A stretch of DNA of 64,000 bases. Origin: Pyropia yezoensis. Taxonomy: Eukaryota > Rhodophyta > Bangiophyceae > Bangiales > Bangiaceae. A program made the translations under genes and the position numbers. Below the pieces are notes generated by a model. That model was not told the origin of the DNA. It was given only the letters and a program-made list of their open reading frames with translations, and searched no databases. Where the stretch lies: assembly GCA_009829735.1 (NCBI GenBank), contig CM020618.1, forward strand, positions 29,674,894 through 29,738,893, in the 5' to 3' direction. Shown here piece by piece: positions 1-11,845 of this stretch. Every line of letters begins with the position of its first letter. Position 1 is the stretch's first letter.

Positions 1-2068
1 AGGGGGGGAAAAGGACAGCGCGTCGACGCCCCTACCCCGCAGCGTGCGCTTGCACGGCCGTGGCCCGCGCGGCGGCCGGCAGCGGGCCAGGCTCGCAGAT
101 GGGGGGGGGGGGGGTGGGCGCGGGGGGGGCGTCAAGGGGAGGAAGGGGGGGAGCGGCGGGGGGGGGGGGTTGGGAGCAAGGCCCACAGTCGCCGACACCC
201 CCTTTTCCTTCCGAGTGGGGCACCCACCTGGCCGGGCGCGCGCGTCGCCGCACACGTGGCGCGCTGTGCCGAGGCGTGCGTTGTTTGGGTGATCCGACGG
301 CGGGCGGGAGGAAGGAGGAGAAGCGGGGGGGGGCGCGCAGGGGGGCCGTGGGGGGGGGGGGGTGGGACGGGGGCAGCGTTGGGTCGGGCCGGATTCCGAT
401 GGGGGGGGGGGGGCTCCCCTCCTCGGCCGACCCAATCGAGTCGATGCACGCGCGATGCGCCGCGCTGCCAGCAGCGCCTCCCGCATGGTGCTGTCGAGGG
501 GATGGGGCTTCCAGCTGGCCCCCGTGCGGGGTACGGTTGGATACAGTACATCCCGCCGGTGTGGGGGCCGCGTCAGCGGCGGCGGCGGTGGCGGCGGCTG
601 GGCGGGGTGGACCCCACCAGTGGCATGACGCCCGCCCGTCTGAGCGACCTCCCTCTTTTTTTTTTTTTTTCATCGTGACCCGCTCGAGCTCGTACGCGCC
701 TCGTATTTCAGTTTGGACACGCGGGCAGCCACCCACGACGGTGGCTGTGGCCAGCAGGGAGGGTTGCGTCGTAGGGGTACGAGATCGGGTTCGTGACGCC
801 GCGAGGAGCGCCCCCCCACCACACACCCCTTCTTTTGGGAGCCACCACCGTCGGCGAGTGGCGACCACGAGGGGTGTGCTGAGTACGCGACCCCCATCGC
901 CTCGGACACAGGAACAGCTGGCGCCTGTAGGGCAGAGTGGGGGGGGGGCCGGCGGGCGTCGTATGTGGGGTTTTGACGCCCCCGTGGCTAGGGAAAGCCC
1001 GGTCGACGGGCCACGGCGCACGGAACAGGACTACCCCGTGTGCGCATTGGCACGCCCGCGCGTGGCGCGTGGCTGGCGAGGAAACCCCCCCAGTTGCCTT
1101 TGCGCCCGTTTCACATCTGGGGATGGGCGCTGCGGTGCGATGGGCGCTGCGGTGCTCTGCGGTCGCGGACCCCTCTGCTACGACAGCTCCCATCGTGTTT
1201 ACATGGCCCGTAGCGATCGAAGCTCCGCCCACACGCTGGGGGATGGGCAACAGCAGGCATCGCTGCCAGTCGCCCAAATGCCACCCCGCCGGAACACTCC
1301 CCCTTGGTCGTGCTGTTTCCTTGTCACCAAAGAGGGGGGCGTGCCGTGCGCTTCCCTCCCACAGATCCACTGGGACAAGGGCAGACGCTGGCCGAATTCG
1401 TTGAGGGCAGCCACAGAACGGAGTGTGTACCATCGGTTCCGCACTGCCCCCTCACACGCTAGGACCATGGACGGGATCGCGGACGCACGCGCACCGTCGC
1501 CTGCCGCTGACTGTGGAAACTGGGCGATGCTGAATAGGCAGAGCACTGCACTGATCAAGAAGCAACGCGCGACGGCACACCCCTGGCTTGGCGTCGCTGG
1601 CCAGCGACAAAGTAGGCAGCCACGAGCGCTACCAGCGGTCGTACCCTCACGCGCCGCACGTCGTCAACCTGGGGTCGGGCTGGGCGGGCCGGGCCCAGCG
1701 TGTCAGCCAGCGGTGCGCACATCGCGATGGGACCAGTCAGTGGAGCACTGAGCTGCGAGGCCCGGTGGCTGCCCAGGGTCGCGCCCCTGAAGGCCTCTCG
1801 ACAAATCCACCTGGACGGGCAAAGCAAGAGGCGAGAGCAGGAGGAAAAACTGCATGACGTGAAAGACGGTCTGGGCGGGAAAAAAAAGAACAGGCAAACC
1901 GGCATGGCAAAGCCAAGCGGGCAGCCTACGCAGTGCCTGCTGCGCACGCAGTGGCGCATCACCGCGCGAGGCAGCGCGCTAGACAACCACACCTGGACAG
2001 GGACAGCAGCACACGCAACTACGTTGGCATCTCGAGAGGGAGAGGGGGAATAGAGGTGGCGCCCCTTT
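1..2068. other. No convincing gene; downstream flank of psbQ'
   Basis: The stretch is GC-rich with G runs near 100-180, 325-370 and 400-412 and a T run at 658-670. Long open frames exist on both strands but look like the by-product of few stop codons: their products are low-complexity and overlap one another. The part next to 2069 is presumably the 3' untranslated region and terminator of psbQ'. The same sequence lies at 27369-29431. Confidence 0.5.
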
Positions 2069-2950
2069 TTAGAGGCCGACAGCCTTGGTCCACGCGGCGA
2101 GGCTGGTGATGGCAAAGCCACGCGACTTGAGCGCCTTGTCCTGGCTCTTGATACGCGCAGCGTAGTCAAGGTTGTCAATGTCCTTCTTGAACTGGGCGTA
2201 GGCCTTCTCGGCAGCGTCCTTGGACTTGGGGTCCGTGATCTTTGCGTTGAGGTTGACTTGCGTCTGACGCAGGAGGCTCATCTCCAGCCGCAGCCGCGAG
2301 CGCACTTCCTCCCAGCTCTTGTCCAGGATCGGACCGTCCGTCGACATCAGGCTCTCCTTCGAGTCAGAGACAATCTTCTCAAAGTAGTCCTTCTCGTCGT
2401 CGCTGAAAGGCTGTTGGAGAGAAGAGGCAGCAGTAGGCAATCAATTCACAGGCAATCAGAAACAAGAAACACAACATGCCGGAACAGGCGGTCAGAGCAA
2501 AAAAAGGTCAGTATGCCGCATTAGGCGCGAGCGACAAGCCAAAACCAACCATGGCGACAACCGATAATGGACTGATCGCCCACATCGGGACGGAGAGTGA
2601 CCCGCACAGAGCTGCACGTCACGCTACAGCGGACCCCGCAGCACACGCGTGCGTACCTTGTAGACGACCGGGCCCTTGGACTTCTCATTGTACGTGAAGG
2701 GGTTAGAGATGGAGCCGGCACCAAAGAACGACTGCTTGGCGCCCTCACCGCCCTTGGCCATGGCGCTGCCTGGCAGGATCGCGAGGCCCGCGGCGGCCAA
2801 GGCGCCAGCGAGCACCGCCCGCCGGGTCGCGGGCGCATCACCGCCTGCCCGCATCGCAATGGTGGCGTTGGCGCACACAGCTGGTGCCGCCACACGGGTG
2901 CCAGTGACGCTGCTGGCGCCCACGGCGCCGGTCGGCAAGACGAAAGCCAT
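2069..2950 (-). CDS. psbQ': PsbQ' extrinsic protein of photosystem II (copy 1), two exons
   Basis: This encodes the red-algal PsbQ-type extrinsic subunit, which binds the lumenal face of photosystem II and stabilises the oxygen-evolving complex. Exon 1 is 2950-2657 and exon 2 is 2410-2069; the 246-base phase-0 intron has a GTACGC donor and a CCAACAG acceptor. The 211-residue product has a plastid transit region, then a twin-arginine (RR 43-44) lumen signal with a hydrophobic core at about 46-59 and likely cleavage after AMA (65). The mature part is an all-helical bundle. Residues near the end, IDNLDYAARIKS, match the conserved PsbQ helix. The start at 2950 begins the transit peptide directly. 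The gene is divergent from the TLDc gene. An identical gene lies at 29432-30313, so the true copy number is uncertain. Confidence 0.9.
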
Positions 2951-4414
2951 GATGCTGGTGTTGGGAAAAGAGGGAGACGGGAACGAAAAAGCGGCGCAAG
3001 AGGCCATTCGATCAGCCCATCGAGGCCACAAGAACAGCCATGACGGGGCGGTAGTGGACGCATCGTCGAGCAGTCCCGCCAACAAAGGCACGAGAGAGAT
3101 GGCGGCGGTGATCAGGCCAAACAACGGTAGCAGCACAGGCACAAACGACACAACCAGAGGAAAGGCAATCGTCAGAACCGTGGCCACAATGGCCTGCATT
3201 GACAAGCCCGACGACAGCGGCGCCCCCAATGGGCACCCACAAAGGGCAGTGTACTGTACCGGACGCGCCACCCGCAGACGACCTCTGCCCACCGCTCGCG
3301 CTGCCCACTCCGCCGCCGCGCGCTCGCCCGATCAAACAGCCCGTCCGCCGTCATGTTGCCACATACCTGGAAGGGGGGGGGGAGAAGAAGCGGGGGATGT
3401 AGGGGTGGAAGGTGATCTTCTGTGTATGGATGCCGCGGCGGTGAGTGGGTGTGCGGAGGGGAAAGGGCAGACTCGGGGACGGTGGGGCGGCGGAATGCGG
3501 GCGTCAGCTGTCTGGCGGGGCTGGCCGTCGATCCGCGTCAAGTGCACCAGCCCAGCGGATCCCAAGCGCACGGCGCGGGTGACCTCGATGGGCGAGAACC
3601 CCCATCCGCCACGGTGCTTGGGAAAAGAAGAAAAAAAAAAATCAGCTCAATCGATGCTGTGAGCGCCCCCCCCCCACACTCTTGGATGCCCGCCGTCGCC
3701 TGCCCCCGCCTCCCAGTGCGTGCCCCTCCTTTCGGCGAGATCACAAAACGGCGGAGATGAGGCCGCGACTGGGGTCTTGTGTGGGGCGCAGGCCGCCTCT
3801 GGGGGCGGGTGATTTGGCCCCGCCGCGCCGGGCGGGAGCAGGGGTCTGTGTGTCGCGATCACGTCACAATTATGGGGGCTGGGGGTCTCACACGCAAATA
3901 TTCGATGCCTATCAGGGCCCCGGAGCCAGAGGGAGGGTGTGACGGCTGTGTACTGGGGGATGTGTGAGGGTGGGATATCACGGGGGGATACGCCGGTTCG
4001 GCTACCGTTTCGAACCGAGAGCTCGCAGGTGCCGCACCTGGCGCTCCCGGTGCGTGGCGCTTCACAGGCTGGGGAGTCCACGGCGCGCGGTGACCCGCAC
4101 GCGTGCTCCCAGCTCCCACCGCCCCTCGCCTTGCCTCGGGCGGCGCTTTGGCGCTGCACCCGCCGCCTGGGGATTCTCTGGGGCTCCTTCCCCCCGGCGC
4201 CTTCTCCCCTCCCGCCCCCGCATTTACGCGCCCGCCCGGCGGCTGGCCTTCTCGCCTGTCGTCGTCTCGGGCGACCCCCCCTCCCCCAGCCCCCCGGGCG
4301 TCTCTTCCCCTTCGCCTCCCGGGCGTGCTCCCCCCCCCCTCCAACCCATTGCCGTTCCCCCCCCCCTCGTACGGCCTGCCGCGCGACGCCGCGGCGTCAA
4401 GGGCGGCGCCTGGG
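2951..4414. promoter_or_regulatory. Divergent intergenic region between psbQ' and the TLDc gene
   Basis: Two genes are transcribed away from each other, so both promoters should lie here. On the psbQ' strand there is a good donor (CAG then GTATGT, at about 3367) and a pyrimidine-rich acceptor ending just before the start codon (at about 2955). This suggests a 5' untranslated intron of about 0.4 kb. No TATA box stands out. A frame upstream of psbQ' stays open to 3292 and would add hydrophobic residues, but the transit peptide argues that it is leader sequence. Confidence 0.45.
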
Positions 4415-5454
4415 ATGGCGGCCTTTCTCCCACCACCCGCCGCGGCCCGGCTGCGCTGCGGCCGCCAGCCGCCGCCGCCGCCGCGGCTGGCGTGCCGACC
4501 CGGCAGAGGCGGCGGCGGCGGCTGCGGCGGTGCGGCGGCGGGCGCCCCCGCCGCTCGCCGGCTGGGGCGGCGTGGTGGGTGGGGGCGCACTACCCCCCCC
4601 GGCACCTCCCCCGCCGCCGACGCCCCCCCCCCCCTGGTGATGCAGTCGGCGGCGCCCGGGGACCCCCCCCCCCCCCCCCCCGGCGATGACAAGGCCGCCG
4701 CTGCCACCCCCCCGCTGGGCCTTGTTGAGCGCCTCTTCACCTTCTTCTTTGGCGCCATTGAGGCCGAGCCGCTCGGCCTCAAGCGCTTTGACCGGGACCG
4801 CTTCCCCGAGCTCTACCCCGCCACCCTCACCGAAACCGCCCCCCCCGTCGACGGGGACGACGCGGAGGTGGCCACCTTCCGCCCCCTCCTGGCTCGCACA
4901 CAGCTCGCCGCCCGGCCGCTGCGGCTGGTCTACGACGCCGCCGCAGACGGCTGGACGGCCACCGCCTTTCACGCCCGCGTCGACCGCGGGGGCGCGTCGG
5001 TGGTGGTGGCCCGCACGGCGGGCGGCGCGACCGTCGGGGGTACAACCCCAAGGGGTGGGTTGGGTACGGGGAGGCCCGCGGCAGCATCGCGGCCTTCCTC
5101 TTCACGTGGCCCGACGGGGACACGGCGGGGCGGCCGGTCAAGCTCCGCAAGGTGGGGCGCGGCGCCATGGCGGTGATTGACAAGCCCGAGGACGGCCCCA
5201 CGTTTGGGGCCGACGCGTTTGTGGTGCCCCTCCAGCCGCCCCGCGCGGCGTGGGCGCCGGGCGAGCGGGACCGGCTGGCGCGGTCCAAGCTCGGCTCGTA
5301 CTATGAGCGGCTGCCCAACGGGCGGAACCACCTGTTTGCCCCCACCGAGTCGGGGTCGGGGGTGACGCTCGAGGCGCTCCGCGTCTACCAGGGCGTCTAT
5401 GCCGAGGGGGAGGAGATCCCCTTTTCCGACGCCCTCCCCTTCTCGCTGGATTGA
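4415..5454 (+). CDS. TLDc-domain protein, copy 1, one-base frameshift
   Basis: This is the contig-1 copy of the gene described at 31777-32817. The reading frame is shared up to about 5036, where this copy has one G fewer in the run before TACAACCCC. The second half of the TLDc domain, including FGADAFVVPL and the end DALPFSLD, is then found in another frame ending at 5454. The gene is intact in the other copy, and the change sits in a G run. A sequencing or consensus error is therefore as likely as a true null allele. Confidence 0.8.
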
Positions 5455-5467
5455 GGGGGCGGCTGCT

Positions 5468-5502
<35 letters not shown>

Positions 5503-6364
5503 AGGGGGGGTAGGGCACGGATACGGGAGGGTTCAGGGGGGAAGGGGGGGCGGGGGGACCATGGACGGAACTAGCAGGCTGGAGACCACCCACTGCGGTG
5601 AGGTCAGGGGGGGGAGGGTTCAGGGGGGACGGGGGGGGCGGGGGGACCATGGACGGAACCAGCAGGCTGGAGACCACCCATTGCGGTGAGGTCAGGGGGG
5701 GGTGCACCCCTCTGCGACAAAACAGTTTTTTTTCTCTCCTTTTCCCGCCCCCCTTTACCCCAGTCATCCGGCGCGGGTGCCTCTGGCCCCCACACGACTG
5801 GCAGGCCAAGACGGCTGCTGGACCCACGACCAGCTGTGGCAGACATATTTGCCACACGACAGGCGCGGCTGGGGATGCGCAACGGGAGGCTCATGTTGTG
5901 TACATGTTTTTCTTGACCATCAGCCGCCATCCCCTCCCGCCGACGGCCGCCCTGCATCGCCGTCGTCGGGGTAGTTTGTGTGTATGTACAACTGCGTCGC
6001 CGTCGCCGCGCCGCCCCCACGCCCTCCGCCACCCCCCCCCCCCCCCGCCTCCTTGCCCGCTCCCCTTCCTTTCCGCGCGCCTTCCCGCCGCCAAAAGGGG
6101 CGGACTTCCCGCCCAGTACGCCTCCTCCCTCACGCCCGCCCTCCGCGCTCTGGTCCCCTTCAACGAACAGACGCCGGGGTGGGTGTGCCCCGGCGCGTCC
6201 AAAGAGAGGACCACCCCAGCCAGAAGGGAGACACCGCGTGGAGACAGCCCCTACACGGCGGCCGTCTCCATCGAGTGGCACGTGGGGTTGTCCGGAAGCA
6301 ATCGGTGCGGGAGAGACAGATGGTCACTCTCCCCCCCCCCCCAAAGAAGCGCGAAAGAAAGGGC
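5455..6364. other. Intergenic region with G tract and short tandem repeat
   Basis: Directly after the TLDc stop lies a 29-base G run (5470-5498), then a two-copy tandem repeat, then C-rich sequence. It separates the converging TLDc gene (+) and the small minus-strand gene, so it should hold both 3' ends. No further gene is supported. Confidence 0.5.
5527..5702. repeat. Two-copy tandem repeat, unit about 88-90 bp
   Basis: Two adjacent units share the core GGACCATGGACGGAAC, then AGCAGGCTGGAGACCACCCA and GCGGTGAGGTCAGG, each followed by a G run. The same pair is found at about 32884-33057 in the second copy of the block. Confidence 0.8.
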
Positions 6365-6836
6365 TTATCGTTCCCTGCGGGGGATGGGCCCAAACAGCTG
6401 CGCCGCCGACGATGGGGGCGGCGACGGCGCGAGCGCCACGCCCAACAGGTCCACCAGCGACGCGCCCGGCGCGGCGGCGGCGGCGGCGGCGGCCACGCAC
6501 GGCGGGTCTGCGCCCGCCCCCCGCTGGTACGCCTCTGCCGCCAGCACCCCGCAGCGGGGGGCGCCCGCCACCGACGGGGGCGGCGTGCACGACGCGGCGG
6601 GTGGGGAGGCGAGGGTGGGGAGGGGCGGGAAGGCCGCCGGGAGGCCCGCCGCCGAGGGGCCAGGACGAGGAAGAGAGGGGCGACCCGCCGCCGCCGCCGC
6701 GGCTGCCCCTGCCACGGCGGGAGGGGGACGGCGGGGGGGGTGGCGGCGGTGGCGGGGGGAGCTCCTCCGTTGCCGACAGCGTCGACATCCAGTCATCCGC
6801 AGAGGTCCACACGTGGAGGGAAGACACCAGGCGCAT
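6365..6836 (-). CDS. Small proline-rich protein, copy 1, one-base shift
   Basis: This is the contig-1 copy of the 156-residue frame described at 33720-34190. Its first part (MRLVSSLHVWTSADDW and on) and its last part (ending FGPIPRRER) lie in different frames here. This copy has one extra C in the GGCC-rich stretch near 6640. As with the TLDc gene, this is either a real difference between copies or a consensus error. Confidence 0.5.
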
Positions 6837-7025
6837 GGTGGCGGTAGGGAGGTAGACCCGGCAGGGAGGGTTGGAGGGGGGAGCAGCAAGTGAGAAGGGT
6901 GGTCGGAACAGCCAAGGGCGACGGGGTGGGTGGGGCGGGGGGGGGGGGGGGGGGGGGGGGAGGGGCAGGTGCATAAGACGGACAAGGAGAGCGACAGGGG
7001 GAAGTTGCGAGACACCAGCAGGGGG

Positions 7026-7059
<34 letters not shown>

Positions 7060-7954
7060 GGGAGCAACGGGGGAAGGGTGGGAGGAACGGGAGGGAGGGC
7101 TGTGGGAGCAACGGGGGGAGGACGGGAGGAGGCTCTAGACGGGACGGGCGCGAGAAGCAGCAGATGGACCAGGCCGGTGGATAGACGACAGTGAGCCGCG
7201 AGCGCCGCCTCCCCTGCCTGGTGGCACCGGGTCGAGGGTCCAGTAGGAGCTGCAAACAGGAGGCCCGCCAACCCCACCCACCGCCCCCCCCACGGGCCAA
7301 CGAGCGCGCGCGCGTACATACCTACCTACCACACGGGCGCACCTCGGTGGGGCGGCGGCGCCACGGCGCCACGGCAACGCCGCCGCCGCCGCCGCTGCAG
7401 CTGCCCGCCACCGCCGCAACCAGCCGCCGCGCATCTCCACACCCGCCGCCGCCCGCCGCCCGCCGCCCGCCTCCGCCGCCGCCAGCGCGGCGCGCCGCCG
7501 GCGGCCGTGCCACGCGGCCGCGGCACACACACACGCGACCGGTCGGGCGGGGGCCCAGACAGACGGCGGCGGGGGGACGGCCAGGGGGCCCACTCCGCCT
7601 CCCCAGGACTCCTGGGCCAGGAGCCGACAACCAGCCCGCCGCTCCTCCCCCCCTGGCTCGCTCCCCCCCCCCCCCCCACCCCCCCCGCGCCTCCCCTGGC
7701 CCGTCTGTTTGCGGCGGTGACGGCAGCGTTTCACGCCGTGGCACCCCCGCGGCTGCAGCCGCCGCGCAGGCCGGGCAGGAGCTGGCTAGCTGCTCGCCCC
7801 GAGCCGCCCGGCGGCGGCGCGGGGGCGGGATCTGCCCAGGCCGGAGGTGCCGGCGGTCGGGAGGGTCCCGTGGTCACGTGGGCGCGCCGTCCCCTGCCCG
7901 CCGACGGCCCTGCTTGTGGCCGAAAAGCCGTGTGGCTTTCTGGTGGCTAATACG
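6837..7954. other. Upstream flank with G tracts, up to the contig end
   Basis: G runs lie at about 6937-6960 and 7030-7057, both shorter in the other copy. The rest is CG-rich with (GCC)n stretches. The region is upstream of the small minus-strand gene. No gene on either strand can be supported. The contig ends at 7954. Confidence 0.45.
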
Positions 7955-8454
7955 NNNNNNNNNNNNNNNNNNNNNNNNNNNNNNNNNNNNNNNNNNNNNN
8001 NNNNNNNNNNNNNNNNNNNNNNNNNNNNNNNNNNNNNNNNNNNNNNNNNNNNNNNNNNNNNNNNNNNNNNNNNNNNNNNNNNNNNNNNNNNNNNNNNNNN
8101 NNNNNNNNNNNNNNNNNNNNNNNNNNNNNNNNNNNNNNNNNNNNNNNNNNNNNNNNNNNNNNNNNNNNNNNNNNNNNNNNNNNNNNNNNNNNNNNNNNNN
8201 NNNNNNNNNNNNNNNNNNNNNNNNNNNNNNNNNNNNNNNNNNNNNNNNNNNNNNNNNNNNNNNNNNNNNNNNNNNNNNNNNNNNNNNNNNNNNNNNNNNN
8301 NNNNNNNNNNNNNNNNNNNNNNNNNNNNNNNNNNNNNNNNNNNNNNNNNNNNNNNNNNNNNNNNNNNNNNNNNNNNNNNNNNNNNNNNNNNNNNNNNNNN
8401 NNNNNNNNNNNNNNNNNNNNNNNNNNNNNNNNNNNNNNNNNNNNNNNNNNNNNN
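7955..8454. other. Assembly gap, 500 N
   Basis: There are exactly 500 N, the same length as the other two gaps, so the size is a scaffolder's default and not a measurement. Confidence 1.
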
Positions 8455-8497
8455 CGCCGTATCGGCGTCAGGCTCTTCCGTGTCCACAGAGCGTACC

Positions 8498-11400
8498 TTA
8501 GGTAAGCGCTCGATATTCGACGCTTGCAAGCGCCGAGGGCTCACAAAAGTCATTGGGGGCTACCCCAGTGCTCGAATGTACCTGCATATTATATGCAGTC
8601 GTCAGGAGGGACACATAGCGATCCCATTCCCGTGGGTGCTCGGACGAATACGTCCGTAGCTGCCGCATGATTGTCTTGTTATACCGTTCCACTTGACCGT
8701 TGGTCTGTGGGTGATACGGAGTCGTGTAGTTTGTGGAAATCCCTAGGAGCCCCATGACTCCTTGGAAATAGACGCCGCAAACTGAGGTCCGTTGTCCGTC
8801 AGAGTAGAATCCGGGATGCCATAGGCAGCCACCCAATAATCGATAAATGCAGAGGCTACCCCAAGGGCAGTCGTGTCCGATAGTGGGACCGCCCTCACCA
8901 GATTGGTGAACCGGTCGCACATCACCAGGAGCATGTTGTGCCCATTCTCCGTCCTTGGAAGAGGACCCAGTAAATCCATGGCCACCGATTGGAATGGCTC
9001 ATGGGCGGGGAAAAGCTTCATAGGAGACTTATGCCTCCTATCCGACATGCGGTTCTTGGTGCATCCTGGGCAGTTATAAACATACCCGTATACATCCGCC
9101 ACTAGGGCGGGCCAATAAAAATACTGGCGCATCGTTCTGTACATCTTCCGGGAACCCGGATGACCCGCCGTAGGCGCGACATGATACATTTCCAGAACAC
9201 GCTTCCGCAGTGTGTCCGGGATGACCCATTGGTTATTCCCCCCGAGTAGGGAGTGGCGACATAATACACCATCGTCGTCTTTAAAGAAGAAGGCGTTTCG
9301 CTGCCAACGGGCCTCCTTTGGAGGGATGAGAGGCCCCTCCATCCGGCGTTGTTTGCAAAACTCATCCGAGCCTGGGCCTCAATGAGCTCTCGAAGCGTAA
9401 TTTTCCCGAGGCCCTTCGGGCTTCGGTCTGTGAGGGCCTTTGCTGACCGGGTCACCGCCAATATGGGTATCTGGTCATCCAAAGGTGTCCTATCCAAGCC
9501 ATCCGTAAGAAGGCGAGACAGGGCATCAGCCACTTTGTGGTCCTTCCCCGGTTTGTGCTTAATTTGGTAGGAGAATTCCGCCAAGCGGAGCCTCCAGCCC
9601 GTAAGGCGTCGATTAGGGCTATTGCTTGTCATCACAGAAGTGAGGGCAGAATGGTCACAGCGCACCAGAAATTCGGATCCTTCCAAGAAGGAACGCAGGT
9701 AGGTCACTGACCATACCACTCCGAGTGCCTCAATTTCTGTGGCACAGTAGTTCCGCTCGGCCGGGGACAGACCCCGACTAAAATACCCGACGGGGAGATA
9801 CTCCCCGTCCTCCTGTTGTTGCAGCAAGGCACAGCCCAGTTGCTCATAGCTGGCGTCCACCTCCAAAATATAATGGGCTCCCTCCCGAGGGATGGCCAAA
9901 ATAGGAGGCTTCAGAAGGCAGTCGCGAAGCTCCTCGAACGCCGCTTGAGTCTCCTCCGTTGGAGGAGGTAGTTCCTTGGCTAGGTGCGTACTAGTCAGCA
10001 CGTTCAGCGGTCGGGCGATACGGGCAAAATTCGGGACAAACCTTCGGTATACCCCGCACATGCCCAAGAAGCTCTTCAGCTGCGTTTGTGTACGCGGATA
10101 ATGCAACCCCTTGAGGGCTTTGGTATTTTTCTCATTCACGGCCACCCGCCCTGGGCGGATGACATGTCCCAAATATTCGACCTCCCTCTGAAAGAGGTGG
10201 CACTTGGACGCCTTCAGCGACACGCCGTTCTCCTTGAGGAGACTCAAAACGTGTTCCAAGTGGTGCAGGTGCTCCTCGTCAGAACGAGAAAAGACGATAA
10301 CATCGTCTAAATATACGAGGCAGGTCTGCCACTTCACACCAGCCAGGATAATATCCATAGCTCTCTGGAACGTCGCTGGAGCGTTGCAGAGCCCAAATGG
10401 CAACCGTGTACATTGCCATATGCCCTTATGACACGTAAATGCCGTCAGGTGCTTATCCTCTGGTGCAATAGGAATTTGCCAATATCCAGCGTTACAATCT
10501 AGGGTGCTAAACACCCTGGCCTCCCCTAGGGAGTCCAAACATTCATCCATCCTTGGGATGGGATATGCATCCTTCACCGTGACGAGGTTGAGCCGCCGGT
10601 AGTCAATACAAAACCGGGGCGTGCCGTCCGACTTCGGGCCGATTACCACGGGACTAGCCCACTCGCCCTCGGCGGGTTCAATAACGTCGAGTTTTCGCAT
10701 CCGTTCCACTTGTTCCCCTTCCAACTGGCGATGCTTGTGCCCCGCCTTGTAAGGATGTTGCCTTACCGGGGTTGCCCCGGGTTTTAAGCGGATACGGTGC
10801 ACGGTATTCTTGATGAGCCCAAGAGTACCATCCCATAGGGATTTGTATTTCTCCACCAGCTCCAAGAGCTGGCCACGTAGGGCTTCAGGGACCTCTCCTA
10901 GGTCAACCTCAGAATGGGCGCCCTCCTCCTTCACCACAGGACCTTCGCTCAGCTTCTGCATCTCTTCTTGAGAGACGCTCAGTATTGGTCCCTGATAGGA
11001 TGATATTGACGCAACCACCGTCCCAACGGGAAGGCGGACCATCCTTGGCGTAGGATTCATCATTTGCACGGTGTACGGGGCGTCCCGGTTTAGCTCCGCG
11101 GGGCCGTTCGCCACGTGAACACCGTACTTGGAGGCGATACGGGGCTGCCCGGAAATAATCCCGTGGCCTTGGAAATTCCCTCGCACCTTCACATGCGAGA
11201 TAACCCCAGGCTTCAGCCTCAACTTGTGACACGAGGTGAGTTTTGCGGTCTTGACCTGTGGACAAGCGCACACAGGGTTCCACTTAATGGGACCCGTTTC
11301 CACATCCTCCGTATCCCGGAGAATTGGGACAACCATCCCTGTCTTGAGGGTCACCGCCTGGTCCTCACAGGAGATGGTTTTCACCTCCGTGTCACCAAAT

Positions 11401-11783
11401 GAATTTCCTAATATGACGGGTACCGCCATATTATCGATCACTCCAAAGCAGACGTAGAAGACTTGGTTTCCCACTTGTAAGCCCAAGCGTACAGTTCCTC
11501 GAATGGGGAGCCACCCCCCATTCAGGTCAAAGTACAATATATTCTCCAGCTCCCCTAGGGGCTGGAGCCCCATTCCCTTCGGGAGCAAGGAGCTTCGAAT
11601 CAGGGAGGGCCCGCTGCCGGTATCCAGGACAGCGTGCAAAGCATGCTCTAACCCTTCAGTAGCAAACAGATGTACAGCCAGCTGATAACTGGATGAAGGC
11701 ATAATCGCGCAAATAACATTTTCCCGTTTCACCCCCTTAGGGAGTGCCAATAATGCAGGCTTGTTCGTTGGGGGGCGGCGCAA
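8498..11783 (-). CDS. Element A pol remnant (protease, RT, RNase H, integrase)
   Basis: In order along the minus strand the frames show an aspartic protease motif (LDTGSGPSLIRSSLLP) and the RT with YLDD in LVYLDDVIVFS. They then show an RNase H start (ILEVDASYEQLG), an integrase zinc-binding segment (GHPGSRKMYRTMRQYFYWPA to CPGC), and the integrase core (DLLGPLP, TDNGPQF, HPQTNGQVERYN). This domain order, with integrase last, is that of the Gypsy (Metaviridae-like) group. The region spans more than one frame. It is treated here as a fossil. Confidence 0.9.
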
Positions 11784-11845
11784 AATCCTCTTAGGCCCCC
11801 CCGTATCTGGGGACGTTGTGGGAGAAGCTCTAGGGGGACCGCCCC

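Larger units (their letters stand above)
1..7954. repeat. Left copy of a 7.9-kb duplicated block
   Basis: The sequence from base 1 to the gap matches 27369-35301 almost base for base. By eye the differences are mostly length changes in G or C runs; for example the G run at 5470-5498 is 29 bases here and 22 bases in the other copy. The match begins at the first base of the window, so the true left edge may lie outside it, and it stops exactly at the gap. In the other copy the sequence goes on for 30 bases and then enters a 41-base C run. This looks either like a very recent segmental duplication or like two haplotypes of one locus placed in series. Confidence 0.95.

Noticed and set aside
60-1751. 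A 563-codon open frame at the start of the window
   Set aside because: It crosses several G runs that differ in length in the second copy, where the frame is broken up differently. The composition is that of random GC-rich DNA.
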